NCBI RefSeq assembly: GCF_019320115.1
Contig: NC_089591.1
Coordinates: forward strand, 55,738,078-55,802,077
DNA from: Miscanthus floridulus
Taxonomy: Eukaryota; Streptophyta; Magnoliopsida; Poales; Poaceae
Direction: 5' to 3'
DNA: 64,000 nt
Below, in pieces: positions 1-11,424 of the stretch; within the stretch, counting starts at the first letter, position 1; every line of letters starts with the position of its first letter. Both the position numbers and the translations under genes were made by a program. The notes under the pieces were generated by a model. It was not told where the DNA came from, searched no databases, and saw only the letters and a program-made list of their open reading frames with translations.

Positions 1-439
1 CATGATGGGGTTAGAGGAGGCAACCTTACTACTCAAATCGGACGGATTAGAGGTTGATTTGGGCTTGAATTGGACATGAGAGAAATAGAGCGTTGAATTT
101 CGCCAAAAGACTCGATGCTCTTTAGGATTCCCATTTTGTGTTTATTTCACCCATATACCTAAGGTTGATAAATTGTGACTACAACACACAAAAAGAGTTT
201 TGTAAAACAGCTTTTAACCCTCATGGCAATAGAAAACAATGGGAGATATGAAAGTGTTTGTACTTTTCATTAGTCCTTGTTGGAGCACCTAGAACGTTTT
301 TTAATGAGTCTATAACATATATTTTGTTGAGTAGAGTATTATTCCTGGTTCGGGGATCGTTGTTCAACGTTGGGATTATACAAGCATTCCAAATTCACTT
401 GGAAATGGTCACATGTTGAAGAGAAACTCTTTTTAGTTG
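1..439. other. No gene recognised (window edge)
   Basis: I see no coding pattern here. Positions 287-301 read ACCTAGAACGTTTTT, the exact reverse complement of 10158-10172 on the far side of the nested LINE/Copia block. Confidence 0.4.
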
Positions 440-1029
440 AAGAGAACCGGACAGCCTTTGTGCTAAGGTTTTGAAAGCTAAATATTATCCTCAAGGCAAT
501 TTGCTGGATAGAGCTCCGGCTGGTGAGGCCTCGCAGACTTAGTGTGCAATTGAATATGGACTAGAGCTGCTGAAACAGGGAGTGATTCATCGTATAGGAG
601 ATGGAAGGTCTACCCAGATTTGGTGGGATAATTGGCTGCCCAAGGAGTACGGTCTTAAACCGATTGGACCCAGTCGCATGTGCACAGGCTCAGGTGGGTT
701 CACTATCTTATTGATGACAATGGTGATTGGGATGAAACGGCTGTACGCAGGTACTTCTATCCTTGTGATGCAGCGGAGATTTTTAGTATCAAGCTTCCTG
801 AGCAGCGTACTGCTGACTTTGTTGCATGCCATTATGAGAAAACCGGCATTTTTTTCTGTGAGAAGTGCTTACTGGTTAGTGGTACGGAATCAGTATAGAG
901 TTGGAGCTCCTGGCAGTAGCGCAAGTTCAGATCAGGGCCGTGCCGGATGGAACAAGCTATGGCAGGTACGAGTGCCATCCAAGGTCTCTGTCTTTGCTAT
1001 GAAAGCTGCCAATAATGGCTTGCCAACCA
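440..1029 (+). pseudogene. LINE (non-LTR retrotransposon) fragment, end of RT ORF, 5' part
   Basis: Degenerate coding sequence from the end of a plant LINE ORF2. The block around 450-660 reads like the conserved region before the zf-RVT domain (visible: VIHRIGDGRSTQIWWDNWLP at 582-641). Reading then moves to another frame near 680 (LIDDNGDWDETAVRRYF) and back near 850 (SVRSAYWLVV), so at least two frameshifts are present. An in-frame TAG lies near 538. The sequence stops abruptly at 1029, where a Copia LTR begins, and resumes after 9190 with the zinc-finger cysteines. No upstream reverse transcriptase is seen, so the copy is 5' truncated or continues outside recognisable sequence. It cannot encode a working protein. 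Confidence 0.8.
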
Positions 1030-1451
1030 TGTTAGTTGATCTCCACCAATAGGCCCAATGGTCTATTGGACCCTTGCCTCAGCTCCCTAATCGGAGGAGC
1101 CCAACCCTAACTGGTTGGTGGGCCCCTGTCGCACAGCACATATATATAGAGGAGTGGGGAACTGGGCTCGGGTCACGAGGTTGAACGGAGCCACCATCCC
1201 ACCCACAGAAAACCTAATCCGATCCTAAAGAAGTGCTGCCAGCGACGGGATGAGCCCGCCACCACCGCCGTCGCTCCTGCAGGGCCATCACCGTACCACT
1301 ACGGACTTCACCGAGCCAGAGCTGCCTCTACACTGCCGTCCAAGCTGCTGCGGCGCTATGGGCAGAGCGGTGAATCTTCGCAAAGGGTGAGAAGACTCAC
1401 ACCGGATCTACGGGTTACACGCACATAAAGGTACACCATTCAATTCTAACA
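1030..1451 (+). repeat. 5' LTR of Copia A
   Basis: Starts TGTTAGTTGATC and is nearly identical to 8661 onward. The TG...CA rule puts the end at ...CTAACA (1451). A TATATATATAGAG stretch near 1140 is a likely promoter TATA region. Confidence 0.85.
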
Positions 1452-1452
1452 A

Positions 1453-1464
1453 GGGTACCAGAGC
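1453..1464 (+). promoter_or_regulatory. Primer binding site of Copia A
   Basis: GGGTACCAGAGC directly follows the 5' LTR. It resembles the common initiator-Met tRNA primer site TGGTATCAGAGC, with a few mismatches. Confidence 0.6.
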
Positions 1465-3284
1465 TAGGTTACCTCTGTGTAACCCTAACCCTAATCGGGT
1501 AAAAGAAGAAAGAAATAGTGACTGGGGTGGCGGAAGTCACTGTCTACCGGTCGCCACCGCCACCGCACGGGGAAGAGATGCCGCACCACCGTTCTCACCG
1601 GCACACGGCAAGAACAGAACAGATCCAGTTTGGATCTAAAGAAAGAAGAAGAAGAGTGGGTTCGGATTTGGCCGAACCCTAAGACCTAACCCTAATTTTA
1701 ACCCCATCCCAAATCGGGTTAATCCCAAAAGAAGAAAGGGAAGAGGGAAGAAGGGAAAGGAATCAGTCTCGGGAAAAAGAACAGTGAACCCGATTCGGAT
1801 GAACCATCCTCATCCCAATCGGAATCAAATCCGAAAAGAAAAGAAAATTCCAAAGAAAGAATAAGAACAAGGGTCGGAACCCTAACCCTAACCCTAGTTT
1901 CCCATTTGGATGAACAAGCAAAAAGAAAAGAAAGAAGATACGACCCACCCCAATCGGTCAAACAAAGAAAAGCAAACAAGATCTAGATCCGATTGGGGAA
2001 CAAGGGAAAAAGAAAATAGTGAAACCCCATCCCCAAACCCTAACCCCGAACCGGAAAGAACTAGGGAAAGGTCGGATTCCGAACCCTAGATCTAAACCTT
2101 TGTTCGGATAAGAGAAAAGGAGATACAAATCCGAAAGGGGAAGGGGTGGATCTACCTTGCCGTGCGTCGGGATGTCCCTTTGCCAGCGCGGGAGAAGAAG
2201 CCGAGCCGAGGGAGCTGGATCTCCGGGCTCGGCTAAGGAAGCGCCGTGGCCAGGCCGCTCGACGGCGGCGTGCTCACCCGTTGGAGATCACGTGGGCCGG
2301 CGAGGGGGCCGGCGACGGCGCCATGGCCGCTCCACCGTCGTCGCTCTCGCTTCGCTGGCTCTCGGTGTCTCGCTGTGGCGGCACTGTTGCGCTGAGGTAG
2401 AGAGAGGAGAGAGCGGCGAAGAAGAGAGAGAAGCAGACGGAGAGAAATGAAGCTAGGGTTTTCCTCGGGGGCTCGCGGCGTCGCGTTTTATCCGAGCGAA
2501 ATGCGCGCTCGGCCGTCAAATCTGGACGGACGGCCGAGATCGAACGGGCCACGTCGCCAGCCCATGCGGGTGCGAGCGCGCCACGGCACTTTGCCGGCCC
2601 AGGCCCAGGTTGTGGCCTGGGTGCGGCCTGCGCGCCCGCGGACAGATGGGCCGAGTCGGTTTTGACCGGCTTGGGCCGACACAGGAATAGCAAGAGCCCA
2701 GTTTCGTTTTTTCTTTTTCTAGAAAATTGAAAATGCAAATTAGCTCAAAAGAAAAATAGAAAAATGTATTTTACCTGTGGGTAAAATTCAAGAAATTGAG
2801 TATACGTTTTCCGCTGCTAAAGAAAAAGTATATTCTTCAGTGATTTTGAACCGACGTGATATTTAACTGAAGAAAAAGAAAGTTTTTCCAGTAAATATTT
2901 ATTTCCTGGAAATTGATTAATGGATTAAAGAAAATAGAAAAAGCAATTTTTCCTGTGGGTAAAATTCAAGGAAAAGAGAGTTTTTCCACGGCCAAAGAAA
3001 TTATTGATTCTCCAGTTATTTTGAACCAATGTGGTATTTAATTAGAGAAAAAGAATTTTGATAAAATTATGATGTTGTTATTTTCTGACCAACGTTGTTA
3101 ATAACAATATCGTAATGTTAATGATTTATGCATTAATTCTACTTCTGTCCAACGGTGATGTAGAATTAGTGTATAAGAACAGATGTTAATTTTAATGATT
3201 TATGCATTAATTCTACTTCTGCCCAACGGTGATGTAGAATTAGTGTGTAAGAACAGTTGTGAAAGTTAATGATTTATGCATTAA
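1465..3284 (+). other. Long untranslated leader of Copia A with telomere-like and tandem repeats
   Basis: No long coding frame is credible. Short CCCTAA runs occur near 1475-1495, 1685-1700 and 1876-1900. A GC-rich block (2150-2660) is followed by an AT-rich block (2700-3280). The AT-rich block contains imperfect tandem copies of a unit of about 75-80 bp, each with TTTATGCATTAATTCTACTT and CAACGGTGATGTAGAATTAG. The last copy is cut by the solo LTR and its remainder lies after 5217. Confidence 0.6.
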
Positions 3285-5217
3285 TGAAAGCTCTAGTTTG
3301 GTTTTGGTGAATTGATGAAACCCTAAGTGCTAACCTAGTTTATCAAGTGATCGTGACATAGGTAACACACTTCAAGTAGAAGAAGCTAATGAAGATCATA
3401 GCATGACAATGGTGATGGCATGGCGATGATCAAGGGCTTAAACTTGAAATGAAGAAAGAGAAAAACAAAAAGCTCAAGACAAAGGTATAAACCATAGGAG
3501 CTATTTTGTTTTAAGTGATCAAGACACTTAGAGAGTGTGATCACATTTAGGTTTGATAGCCATACTATTAAGAGAGGTGAAACTCGTATCGGAATGCGGT
3601 TATCAAAGTGCCACTAGATGCTCTAACTCATTGCATATGCATTTAGGATCTAGTGGAGTGCTAACACCCTTGAAAATATTTGTGAAAATATGCTAACACA
3701 TGTGCACAAGGTGTTTGCAGGGTTGAGATGGGTTTGGGTCCCTCTCTCCCTCCCGCCGAGCTTGCTCGACGGGATTCGGCGCTTTTGGAAAAATGAAATG
3801 TCTATTTTCTATTGCGCCGGATGCAAAATTCTTGGTGATTGGCACATTTGAGCAAGGGTGAAGAAGTTTGAGTTGAAATGGAGTTGGTAGAAATGATGCT
3901 GGCGTTGGTCTACTGACCAGACGCTGGGTCACTCAGCGACCGGACGCTGAAAGGCTGCGTCCGGTCGAGCTGTCAGACGGCATAGTAGGTAGGGTTGAGC
4001 ACCGGACGCTGGTCTGCGTCCGGTCAAGGTGGACCGGACGCGTCCGGTTGGAAAAACATGCCTCGGGGAGCTTACTGGAAACGATCGGACGTTGGGGCTT
4101 CAGCGTCCGGTCAGTTTTGACCGGAGCATCCGATCAGCTTCGTAGCCGTTGGAATCTGACGAACAGCGTTTGAAGGTGATGACACGTGGCGTCCATTGGG
4201 CGACCGGACGCTGAGGGCCAGCGTCCGGTCAGTATGACCGGAGCGTCCGGTCAGAGCGCGTTTTGCCCAGTGAAGGGGTATAACAGCTCTATTTGTTTGG
4301 GGCTCTATTTATAGCCCCATGGCCGGCTCAAGGGAGAACTCTTGCACATTTTCATTGACATAGCAACCTTGTGAGCCTAGCCAAAGGACTCTCACTCATC
4401 TACATCATTGATTCATCATCATAGTGAGATTGGGAGTGATCCAAGTGCATTGCTTGAGTGATTGCATCTAGAGGCACTTAGTGATCGTGTTTCGCTGCGG
4501 GTTTCGCTTGTTACTCTTGGTGGTTGCCGCCACCTAGACGGCTTGGAGCAGTGAGGATCGTCGAGCGGAGGTGGTGATTGTCTCCGGCTCCGATCGTGGT
4601 GATTGAGAGGGGTTCTTGACCTTTCCTCGGCGGAGCGCCAAAAGGTACTCTAGTGGATTGCTCGTGGCTTGTGTGATCCTCATCTTGTGTTGGTTGTGCG
4701 GCACCCTATTGAGGGTTTGGCGTGTGAAGCCAATTAGCGCGTGAACCTCCAAGTGAGTGAATCGCCACAACGAGGACTAGCTTGCCGACAAGCAAGTGAA
4801 CCTCGGTAAAAATCATTGTCTTCATCATTGATTCTGAGGTGATTGGTCATCATTGTTATTCATCTTCGTGATTGATTGGTTCATTCATCTACACGGCGGT
4901 ATAACCCTCTTGATCACTCTCTTTACTTTACCGCAAACTAGTTGACAAGCTCTTTAGTGTAGCTAGTTGTGAGAGCTTGCATGCTTGGTTGGTGTGGCTC
5001 TTTAGTTAGCCTTTGAGAGCACACTAACATAGGGTAGTGTCATTGATCTTGTGTGAATTGACACTATCTAAACTAGAATTGTGGTAGGTGGCTTGCATTT
5101 TGAGTAGGCTAGCGCAACACTCGCTTCGCCTCATAATTGTCTAACCATTTGGTTAAGTGTTGTTGTAGAAATTTTTATTAGGCTATTCACCCCCTCTCTA
5201 GCCATTAGGACCTTTCA
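3285..5217 (+). mobile_element. Solo LTR, Sirevirus-type Copia
   Basis: A 1933 bp block starting TGAAAG and ending CTTTCA with no internal element region. It is flanked by perfect 5 bp target site duplications ATTAA (3280-3284 and 5218-5222), which proves insertion followed by LTR-LTR recombination. Its 3' half matches 59457-60580. It carries a dense array of CCGGACGC/GCGTCCGG motifs (about 3920-4256) and a polypyrimidine run just before its end. Confidence 0.92.
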
Positions 5218-5489
5218 ATTAATTCTATTTCTGCCCAACGGTGATGTAGAATTAGTGTATAAGAATAATTGTATGTTTTGATTTTGATCAACGTTGGAAT
5301 TAAGGCATGCAAATGATGTTATTTTTATGTTAAGAAAAGTTTTGACCTGGTTTTCATCTTGTCTAAGGTGGACTAGGTAGTCAACTCACCATGTTCCACT
5401 GAGTTTGTGGCACCGGTGAGGGAGACAAAAGAGAATGATGCCACTTAGGCAACTAAAGAGAGGGATTTTAAATCCCAAAAGATAGTCCT

Positions 5490-6664
5490 ATGACCTTTGT
5501 GCATACGAAGTGGGTCACTGTCAACAAGAAATATTTGGCTGTGATAAAGAACATGATTGAACCTGCAATTGTGGGCTTAATCCCAGAGTGTGACACGGTC
5601 ACCGAGTACCTCGATAGAATAAAGAGTCAGTTCACTGGCTCTTTAAACACATATGCTACCCAGCTGATAAAGCAGCTGGTGACAGAGTGTTACTCTAGAA
5701 ATGGTGGCATAAGAGCTCACGATGCATTGTCGAAATTATGGCATTATCGTTCAGGCCATATTTCGAGGGGGAGAATAGAAAGATAAGTTAAGAAGATATT
5801 CTTTCTCCATTAGAGCTCTTAGATTTAGAACAATACAGAGAATGCATAAAAGAAAAGTATATAAAGAAGATTAAGAAAGATGACAAACGAAGCGCAGAAA
5901 TTTTATAGATTATTTACACAGACATCTGTGGTCAGTTTCCTATAAAGAGTGTGGATGGTTATGATTCATTCATAACATTCACAAATGATTACTCCCATTA
6001 TGGCTATATTTATCCAATCAAAGAAAGAACAAAAGCATTGGATAAATTTAAGATATTAAAGATTAAGATAGTCAGGTCTGACCGTGGGGGAGTATTACGG
6101 TCGGCATACCCTAAAAGAATGGCATAGTAGCCCAATATTCTACACCGGGCGAACCTCAGCAGAATAGAGTAGCTAAAAGAATCAATCGTACCCTGATGGA
6201 TATGGTGGACAATATGATAAGTTACTCTACCTTACAGTTGAGCCTATGGATGGAGGCCATAAAACCGCTATTCATATTCTCAATAGAGTATTAAGAAAGT
6301 CGGTGCTCAAAACACCGTATGAGTTGTGGACAGAAAGAGTACCCTCACTTAACCACTTGCGTGTGTGTGGGGAGCCCTGCTGAGGCTAAAGTATTTAACC
6401 CAAACAGGGAAGTTATATCCTAAAATAGTAAGTTGCCATTTGTTTGGCTACATAGAAAAGTCAAAAGGTTTTCGTTTCTACTGTCCAGAGAGACACACAA
6501 AGTTTGTGGAAACGAGACACGTTGTTTTCCTAGAGGATAAAAAGATGAGGGGGAGCATGGTAGCTCGAGAAATTGACCTTGAAGTGAAGCGGGTGTATGC
6601 GCCCACTCCAATGATTCATGAGCCAATTTTCTCACTACATGCTGTCGCTGCATCGACAGTGTAA
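5490..6664 (+). pseudogene. Copia A gag remnant joined to integrase
   Basis: The segment 5490-5720 reads as a Copia gag (UBN2-type) with EYLDRIKSQF. It passes without a break into LWHYRSGHISRGRIER (about 5735), which belongs to the pre-integrase region. Integrase core follows (YTDICGQFP near 5920, SDRGG near 6078). Gag zinc knuckle and protease are therefore deleted. Multiple stops lie between 6120 and 6330. The last open stretch (6365-6664) is the integrase C-terminal region. It is non-functional. Confidence 0.8.
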
Positions 6665-6839
6665 GATACTATGGTGTCAGCACCTGTTGTTATTCTACCT
6701 ATAGCAACAATGAATGAAAATGAGAAACCTATTCTTTAGGATTCTATAGAACCTATTGCCACATATGAGGGGGAGCAACAACAGCCTCAAACAGTAGATG
6801 TGCCAAATATGGAGGCCCCTAGAAGGTCTCAAAGAGTTA

Positions 6840-7752
6840 GAAATCAGCTATTTCTGCTGATTATGAAGTGTATAACACTAAGGAATTTCAAATAGAGGAT
6901 GATCCCACCTCATTTGAAGAAGCCATGAGAAGTGATCATTCATCAAAGTGGCTTGAGGCCATGAAAGATGAAATGAAATCGATGAATGCCAATAAAGTTT
7001 GGGATTTGGAAATAATTCCTAAAAGAGCCAAAACAGTAGGCTGAAAATGGGTCTACAAAACAAAACTTGACTCTCAAGGGAATATAGAGAAATATAAAGC
7101 GCGACTTGTGGCAAAAGTCTATATGCAAAGAGAAGGAATTGATTACAATGAGACCTTTTCTCCAGTCTCATGTAAAGTTTCCTTCAGAATCATAATGGCA
7201 TTAGAGCCACATTACGATTAAGAATTACATCATATGAATGTAAAGACGGCATTTCTCAACAGAGACTTGGAGGAAAATGTTTACATGGCACAACCGAAAG
7301 GTTTTGTCATGGAAGGAAAAGAACGAATGGGATGCCGCCTAAAGAAATCCATTTATGGATTAAAACAAGCTTCAAGACAGTGGTACTTGAAGTTTGATCA
7401 GACAATAAAGATTTTTGGGTTTTAAAGAGAATGTAGAGGACAATTGTGTCTATGCAAAGTTTAAGAATGAGAAGTTTATCTTTCTTATCCTGTATGTGGA
7501 TGATATCTTACTTGCTAGTAGTGATGTCAGTCTACTACAGGAGATAGAAGTTTTATCCTCAAAACTTGATATGAAAGATCTTGGTGAAGTCTCGTTCGTT
7601 GTAGGGATCAAGATTCATCGAGATATAAGAAAAGGGGTATTAGGACTGTCACAAAAGGCATACATAGAAAGAATCTTAAAGAAATTTAGTATGCATAAAT
7701 GTAGTCCCTCACCTGCTCCTATAGTCAAGGACGATAGATATGGGGATTTTTA
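6840..7752 (+). pseudogene. Copia A reverse transcriptase
   Basis: Copia RT (RVT_2) with recognisable blocks in order: WLEAMKDEMKSM (near 6950), KARLVAK (7100), MNVKTAFLNRDLEENVYM (7234), KKSIYGLKQASRQWY (7345) and the catalytic YVDD (about 7493-7504). Stops at 7042 and 7219, and a break near 7423 (the following block continues in another frame), divide it. Family knowledge gives the role: copying element RNA into DNA inside virus-like particles. This copy is dead. Confidence 0.85.
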
Positions 7753-7779
7753 ATGCCCCAGGAACCAATATGAGCACAA

Positions 7780-8440
7780 TCAAATAAAAGTGGTTTCATA
7801 TGCTTCAGCTGTTGGAAGCTTGCAACATGCTCAAGTATGTACGCGCCCTGACTTGGCATTTGTTACCGGGTTTTTACTTGGCAGATTCTAGAGCTATTCT
7901 GGAACAGAATACTAAAATTGATATAGAAAGTCTTGCATTATTTGCAAGGAATGAAAGGCCTCATGATGACGAATAGAAGATCTGATTGACTCCACATAGT
8001 GGGATATTCAGATTCTGATTATGCGAGAGTGAATATATATCCAGACGTGGATTTTCTATCATCTCGCAAAGGGGAGCTATTTCATGGAAAAGCTCAAAGC
8101 AAACTATCACTATATCGTCCACAATGTATGACAGTTTGTAGCGTGTTATGAGGCAATGGGCAGGTGAACTGACTAAAGAAGTTCATACCCGGTTTGGAGG
8201 TGGTTGACGACATCTATAGACCACTTAAAGTTATACTGCGATTATAATCTGGCAGTATAGTATGCTCACAACATAAGTCAAGTGGTGCTGCCAAACACAT
8301 TGACATAGAGTAATGTTGTGAAAGATAAAGTCCAGGATTAAGTCATAAGTCTTGAGCATATATGTATAGAAAAGATGCTCGCGGATCCGCTTACAAAAGG
8401 CTTACCACCCAACATGTTCAGAGAACATGGTGTTCAGAGA
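7780..8440 (+). pseudogene. Copia A RNase H region, decayed
   Basis: Short conserved pieces (YASAVGSLQ near 7798, PDLAFVTG near 7850, a SDSDYA-like block near 8010) show the end of a Copia polyprotein. No open frame spans it. Confidence 0.6.
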
Positions 8441-8660
8441 ACATGTAGCTAGCATGGGTTTAAGAAAAAGTCTAAAATTCCTAGACAAAAGAAGGCCCAA
8501 AGATAAGTATCTATTTCAGAATAGAGTAGTGTATTGTAGCTGTTAAGTCTATCGACAATGGACCGTGACGATGAGACATGCTCTATGCGCTAATCTGTAA
8601 TAGAATGAACAAAAGTAAATGATATGAAAGTGAAAGATGAAATGAGATCAAGGGGGAGAA

Positions 8661-9075
8661 TGTTAGTTGATCTCCACCAATAGGCCCAACGGCCTATTGG
8701 GCCCTTGCATCTGCTCCCTGATCGGGGGAGCCCAACCCTAACTGGTTGGTGGGCCCCTGTCGTACAGCACATATATATAGAGGAGTGGGGAACTGGGCTC
8801 GGGTCACGAGGTTGAACGGAGCCACCATCCCACCACAGAAAATCCTAATCCGATCCTAAAGAAGTGCTGCCAGCGACGGGATGAGCCCGCCACCACTGTC
8901 GTCGCTCCTGCAGGGCCATCACCGTACCACTACGGACTTCACCGAGCCAGAGCTGCCTCTACACTGCCGTCCAAGCTGCTGCAGCGCCATAGACAGAGCG
9001 GTGAATCTTCGCAAAGGGTGAGAAGACTCACACCGGATCTACGGGTTACACGCACAGAAAGGTACACCATTTAAT
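8661..9075 (+). repeat. 3' LTR of Copia A
   Basis: Near-identical to 1030-1443. Similarity ends at about 9074, eight bases short of the expected LTR end, and a MITE follows almost at once. The terminal bases are therefore lost or displaced. Confidence 0.85.
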
Positions 9076-9083
9076 AAGCGCCA

Positions 9084-9190
9084 TGTTCGCTTGGCTTATA
9101 AGCCGTACTTTTTCAGCCAACGAACAATATTTTTCTCTCACAATAAATCAGCCAACGGTACTTTCAGCCATGGCTTATCAGCCAAGCGAA
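9084..9190. mobile_element. Short MITE at the Copia/LINE junction
   Basis: About 107 bp with inverted ends TTCGCTTGGCTTATAAGCC (left) and GGCTTATCAGCCAAGCGAA (right) and an inner TTTTTCAGCCAACG. No coding capacity. A diverged relative sits at 53901-54029. Confidence 0.75.
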
Positions 9191-10150
9191 AGGGGCAAAG
9201 AAATACCGTCACCTGGACCAGCAGGATGTTTGTGAATTATGTGGACCACAGGAAGAAGATGTCTTTCATGCTCTTTTAGTCTGTCCGCATGCAGTAGCTC
9301 TTCGTCAGGCCATGAGGAATCACTGGCATTTGCCGGCAGAAGAGGATCTTGTCAGGACTGGACCGGACTGGTTGCTTATGTTGGTACTGAACAATTCGTT
9401 GGAGGTACTGGCAAATTTTTTCATGTTGCTTTGGCACATTTGGAGCATTCGAAACAAGGTGGTACATGAAGGTGCATCCCCGTTCATTGCTAGTTCGGTC
9501 ACTTTCCTCATTCGCTACATGCGGTCACTGTTGGAAATCCGGCAACATGAGGATCATGTGGACCTGAAGGGTAAACGTACCTTAGAACCTGCTGCTCGTA
9601 TTGAAGTTCAGAATTCAGATGCCCAAGGAACTTTGAGATGGAAGCGACCGCCACACAGGACTCTTAAAATTAATGTTGATGCTGCGTTCAACCATTCGTC
9701 GGGAGATGCCACAGTGGGCGTGGCGATTAGAGACAGGGGGACTCCCTAAAACTAACTTCGTGGCGTATCATATCTCATTGCAGGGATGCAGAGGAAGCAG
9801 AGGCCAGAGCGTGCTTGGAGGGCGTTCGTTTGGCTCTTAGATGGCCGGATGCCCCGATGATTCTCGAGTCGGATTGCAGTTAAGTGGTCGCCAAGCTCCG
9901 AAGCAAAGCACGTGATCGATCTACTATTTGGCAATTCATTGAGGAGACGCATGAAGTTGGTGATCAGCTCGAGAGACTGGAGTGGCCTAAGATTAGTAGA
10001 GTCCAGAATAAGTTAGCTCATGAGTTGGCGCAGTATGCCATTAGGTCTAGGTTGTGTGAGTGTTTTTTTGCTTGTTTTCCAGAGTGGGTTCATACACTCT
10101 CTTGTAAGGATGCTACTTGAGTCTTAATAAAGTTTCTTTTTCGCAAAAAC
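9191..10150 (+). pseudogene. LINE fragment, zinc-finger and RNase H end, 3' part
   Basis: Continuation of the LINE at 440-1029. Near 9225-9295 the frame reads CELCGPQEEDVFHALLVCPH, the zf-RVT cysteine/histidine cluster. An RNase H domain follows, with INVDAAFNHSSGDATVGV (about 9670-9722). The frame ends at 9749 and the remaining RNase H (EADARACLEGV-like, then 9884-10120) lies in other frames. AATAAA at 10126-10131 and an A-rich tail (10145-10162) mark the 3' end expected of a retroposed LINE. The element is disabled. Confidence 0.82.
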
Positions 10151-10339
10151 AAGAAAGAAAAACGTTCTAGGTTCATGAAAACTGTTCTATGTTCAAATAA
10201 AAAGGGTCTCAAACTTCAATAGGAAAATGATATTCGTCCTTAAAAGAATATAAAAAATGTTACATTTGCTTATTTGAAATGCACTAATAAATATTATTTT
10301 TATATTTTACTTATTTGAAACTAATGCTCCACTAGTCAT
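10151..10339. other. AT-rich non-coding
   Basis: No features apart from one arm of the 15 bp inverted repeat (10158-10172). Confidence 0.4.
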
Positions 10340-10720
10340 TAGTGATTGGCAGTGTCCCATGCAGAGGATAAATACGGAATCAAGAAGAATAAAAAATATA
10401 ATATAATAGAGAAAAAAAGAAGTTGTAAAAGAAATGGTGAAAAAAAAGGCCCAGGAGAGCAGAAGCCTGTGCGGGTGCGCTCCGCCACAACCCCGCGCCG
10501 CTGGGCTGTTGCCTGCTGGGCTACAGCCGGCGCCGCATCCGTGTTCACCTCCACCCCGTGCGGCTCTCTCTCTCTCTGCCTCTCTGCGCCGCCGCCCTTC
10601 GCCAGGTGTCGAAGCCTTCGCCGGCGACGAGCACCAACCAGGTATTCCTACCCTTTCTCTTCCCTGCCTCCTGTGCGAAACCGACCTCCCAAACTCTGAC
10701 TTAAAGCTATTTGGCTATTG
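10340..10720 (+). other. GC-rich, exon-like block, unrecognised
   Basis: A GC-rich stretch with a CTCTCTCTCTC run (10565-10580) and a good donor-like site at CCAG/GTATTC (about 10640) resembles a 5' untranslated exon. Its overlapping frames (10346-10699, 10434-10721) show no family I recognise. It could be the leader of a lost gene upstream of the BAHD remnant. Confidence 0.3.
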
Positions 10721-11424
10721 ATGCCTACTAACCTCCAACACTGTACACCCATGTCCCTTTACTGGGTCTGCCCCTGGTAGTTAGTTGAATGGCAGGTCCC
10801 TTGTTTCATTGTGAATGTGATCGTCTTGAGAAATTGAGAATGTATAGCTCTTAGGCCTTAGCTTCGTGGTGGAGTACCTCCTGTTCTTGGTTGGTTAGCT
10901 TTTATAATCTGTGCCACGCCTGTAGTTATACCCAGGCAATCTCTGTTTCTTTTAAGAATTACTTTTTGCTGTATTCTGTCTTTTATTGGATCGGTACACT
11001 TCCCATGAAGCTTTGGTCAAAATTGCTCAAGATTCAGCAGCGTCCATATTCATTAATCCATCGAAATAAACTCTTGCTTCACTTTGATCGGATTGAAGGC
11101 TGTTGTTAAAAACTGATTTGTCGTCTAGTGGTTGTATTTCATACATTTAAAATCCATATGTGTCTATGTTACCTTATGGTGTGCTTTCTTTTTATAGGGC
11201 TATACTATGTGAATTTAATGCCAGCGTGCATTTGGTTTAGATGTATCATGAACAGCAGTAGCCAAGCAGGTTGCCATAAGAGTTACAGTCCTGCCAAACA
11301 TGAGATTTTTTTTTTTCTGTAGAAAAAGAGCATTCACTGCAATATACGATTCAATTATCCATGTATGGTGTGGGTATGCAGTTCTTAAATGTTGGGGTTG
11401 CAGACCTCTTGAGCTTTTAACATT

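Larger units (their letters stand above)
1030..9075 (+). mobile_element. Ty1/Copia retrotransposon A (degenerate, interrupted by a solo LTR)
   Basis: LTR retrotransposon with two matching LTRs (1030-1451 and 8661-about 9075), a tRNA-Met-like primer binding site after the first LTR, and a purine tract (AGGGGGAGAA) just before the second. Domain order is gag remnant, integrase, reverse transcriptase, RNase H, as in Copia. About 1.94 kb of its length is a younger solo LTR. The coding part carries many stops and frameshifts, and gag is joined directly to the pre-integrase region. It lies inside a LINE. I could not establish a clean TSD because the right end is confused by a MITE. Confidence 0.85.

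Noticed and set aside
1876..1900. Interstitial telomere
   Set aside because: The unit is CCCTAA (plants use CCCTAAA), the run is only about three units, and it lies inside a retrotransposon leader.
3900..4260. CCGGACGC array as a CRISPR-like array
   Set aside because: Units are 8-18 bp, inverted as well as direct, unevenly spaced and within an LTR of a plant retrotransposon.
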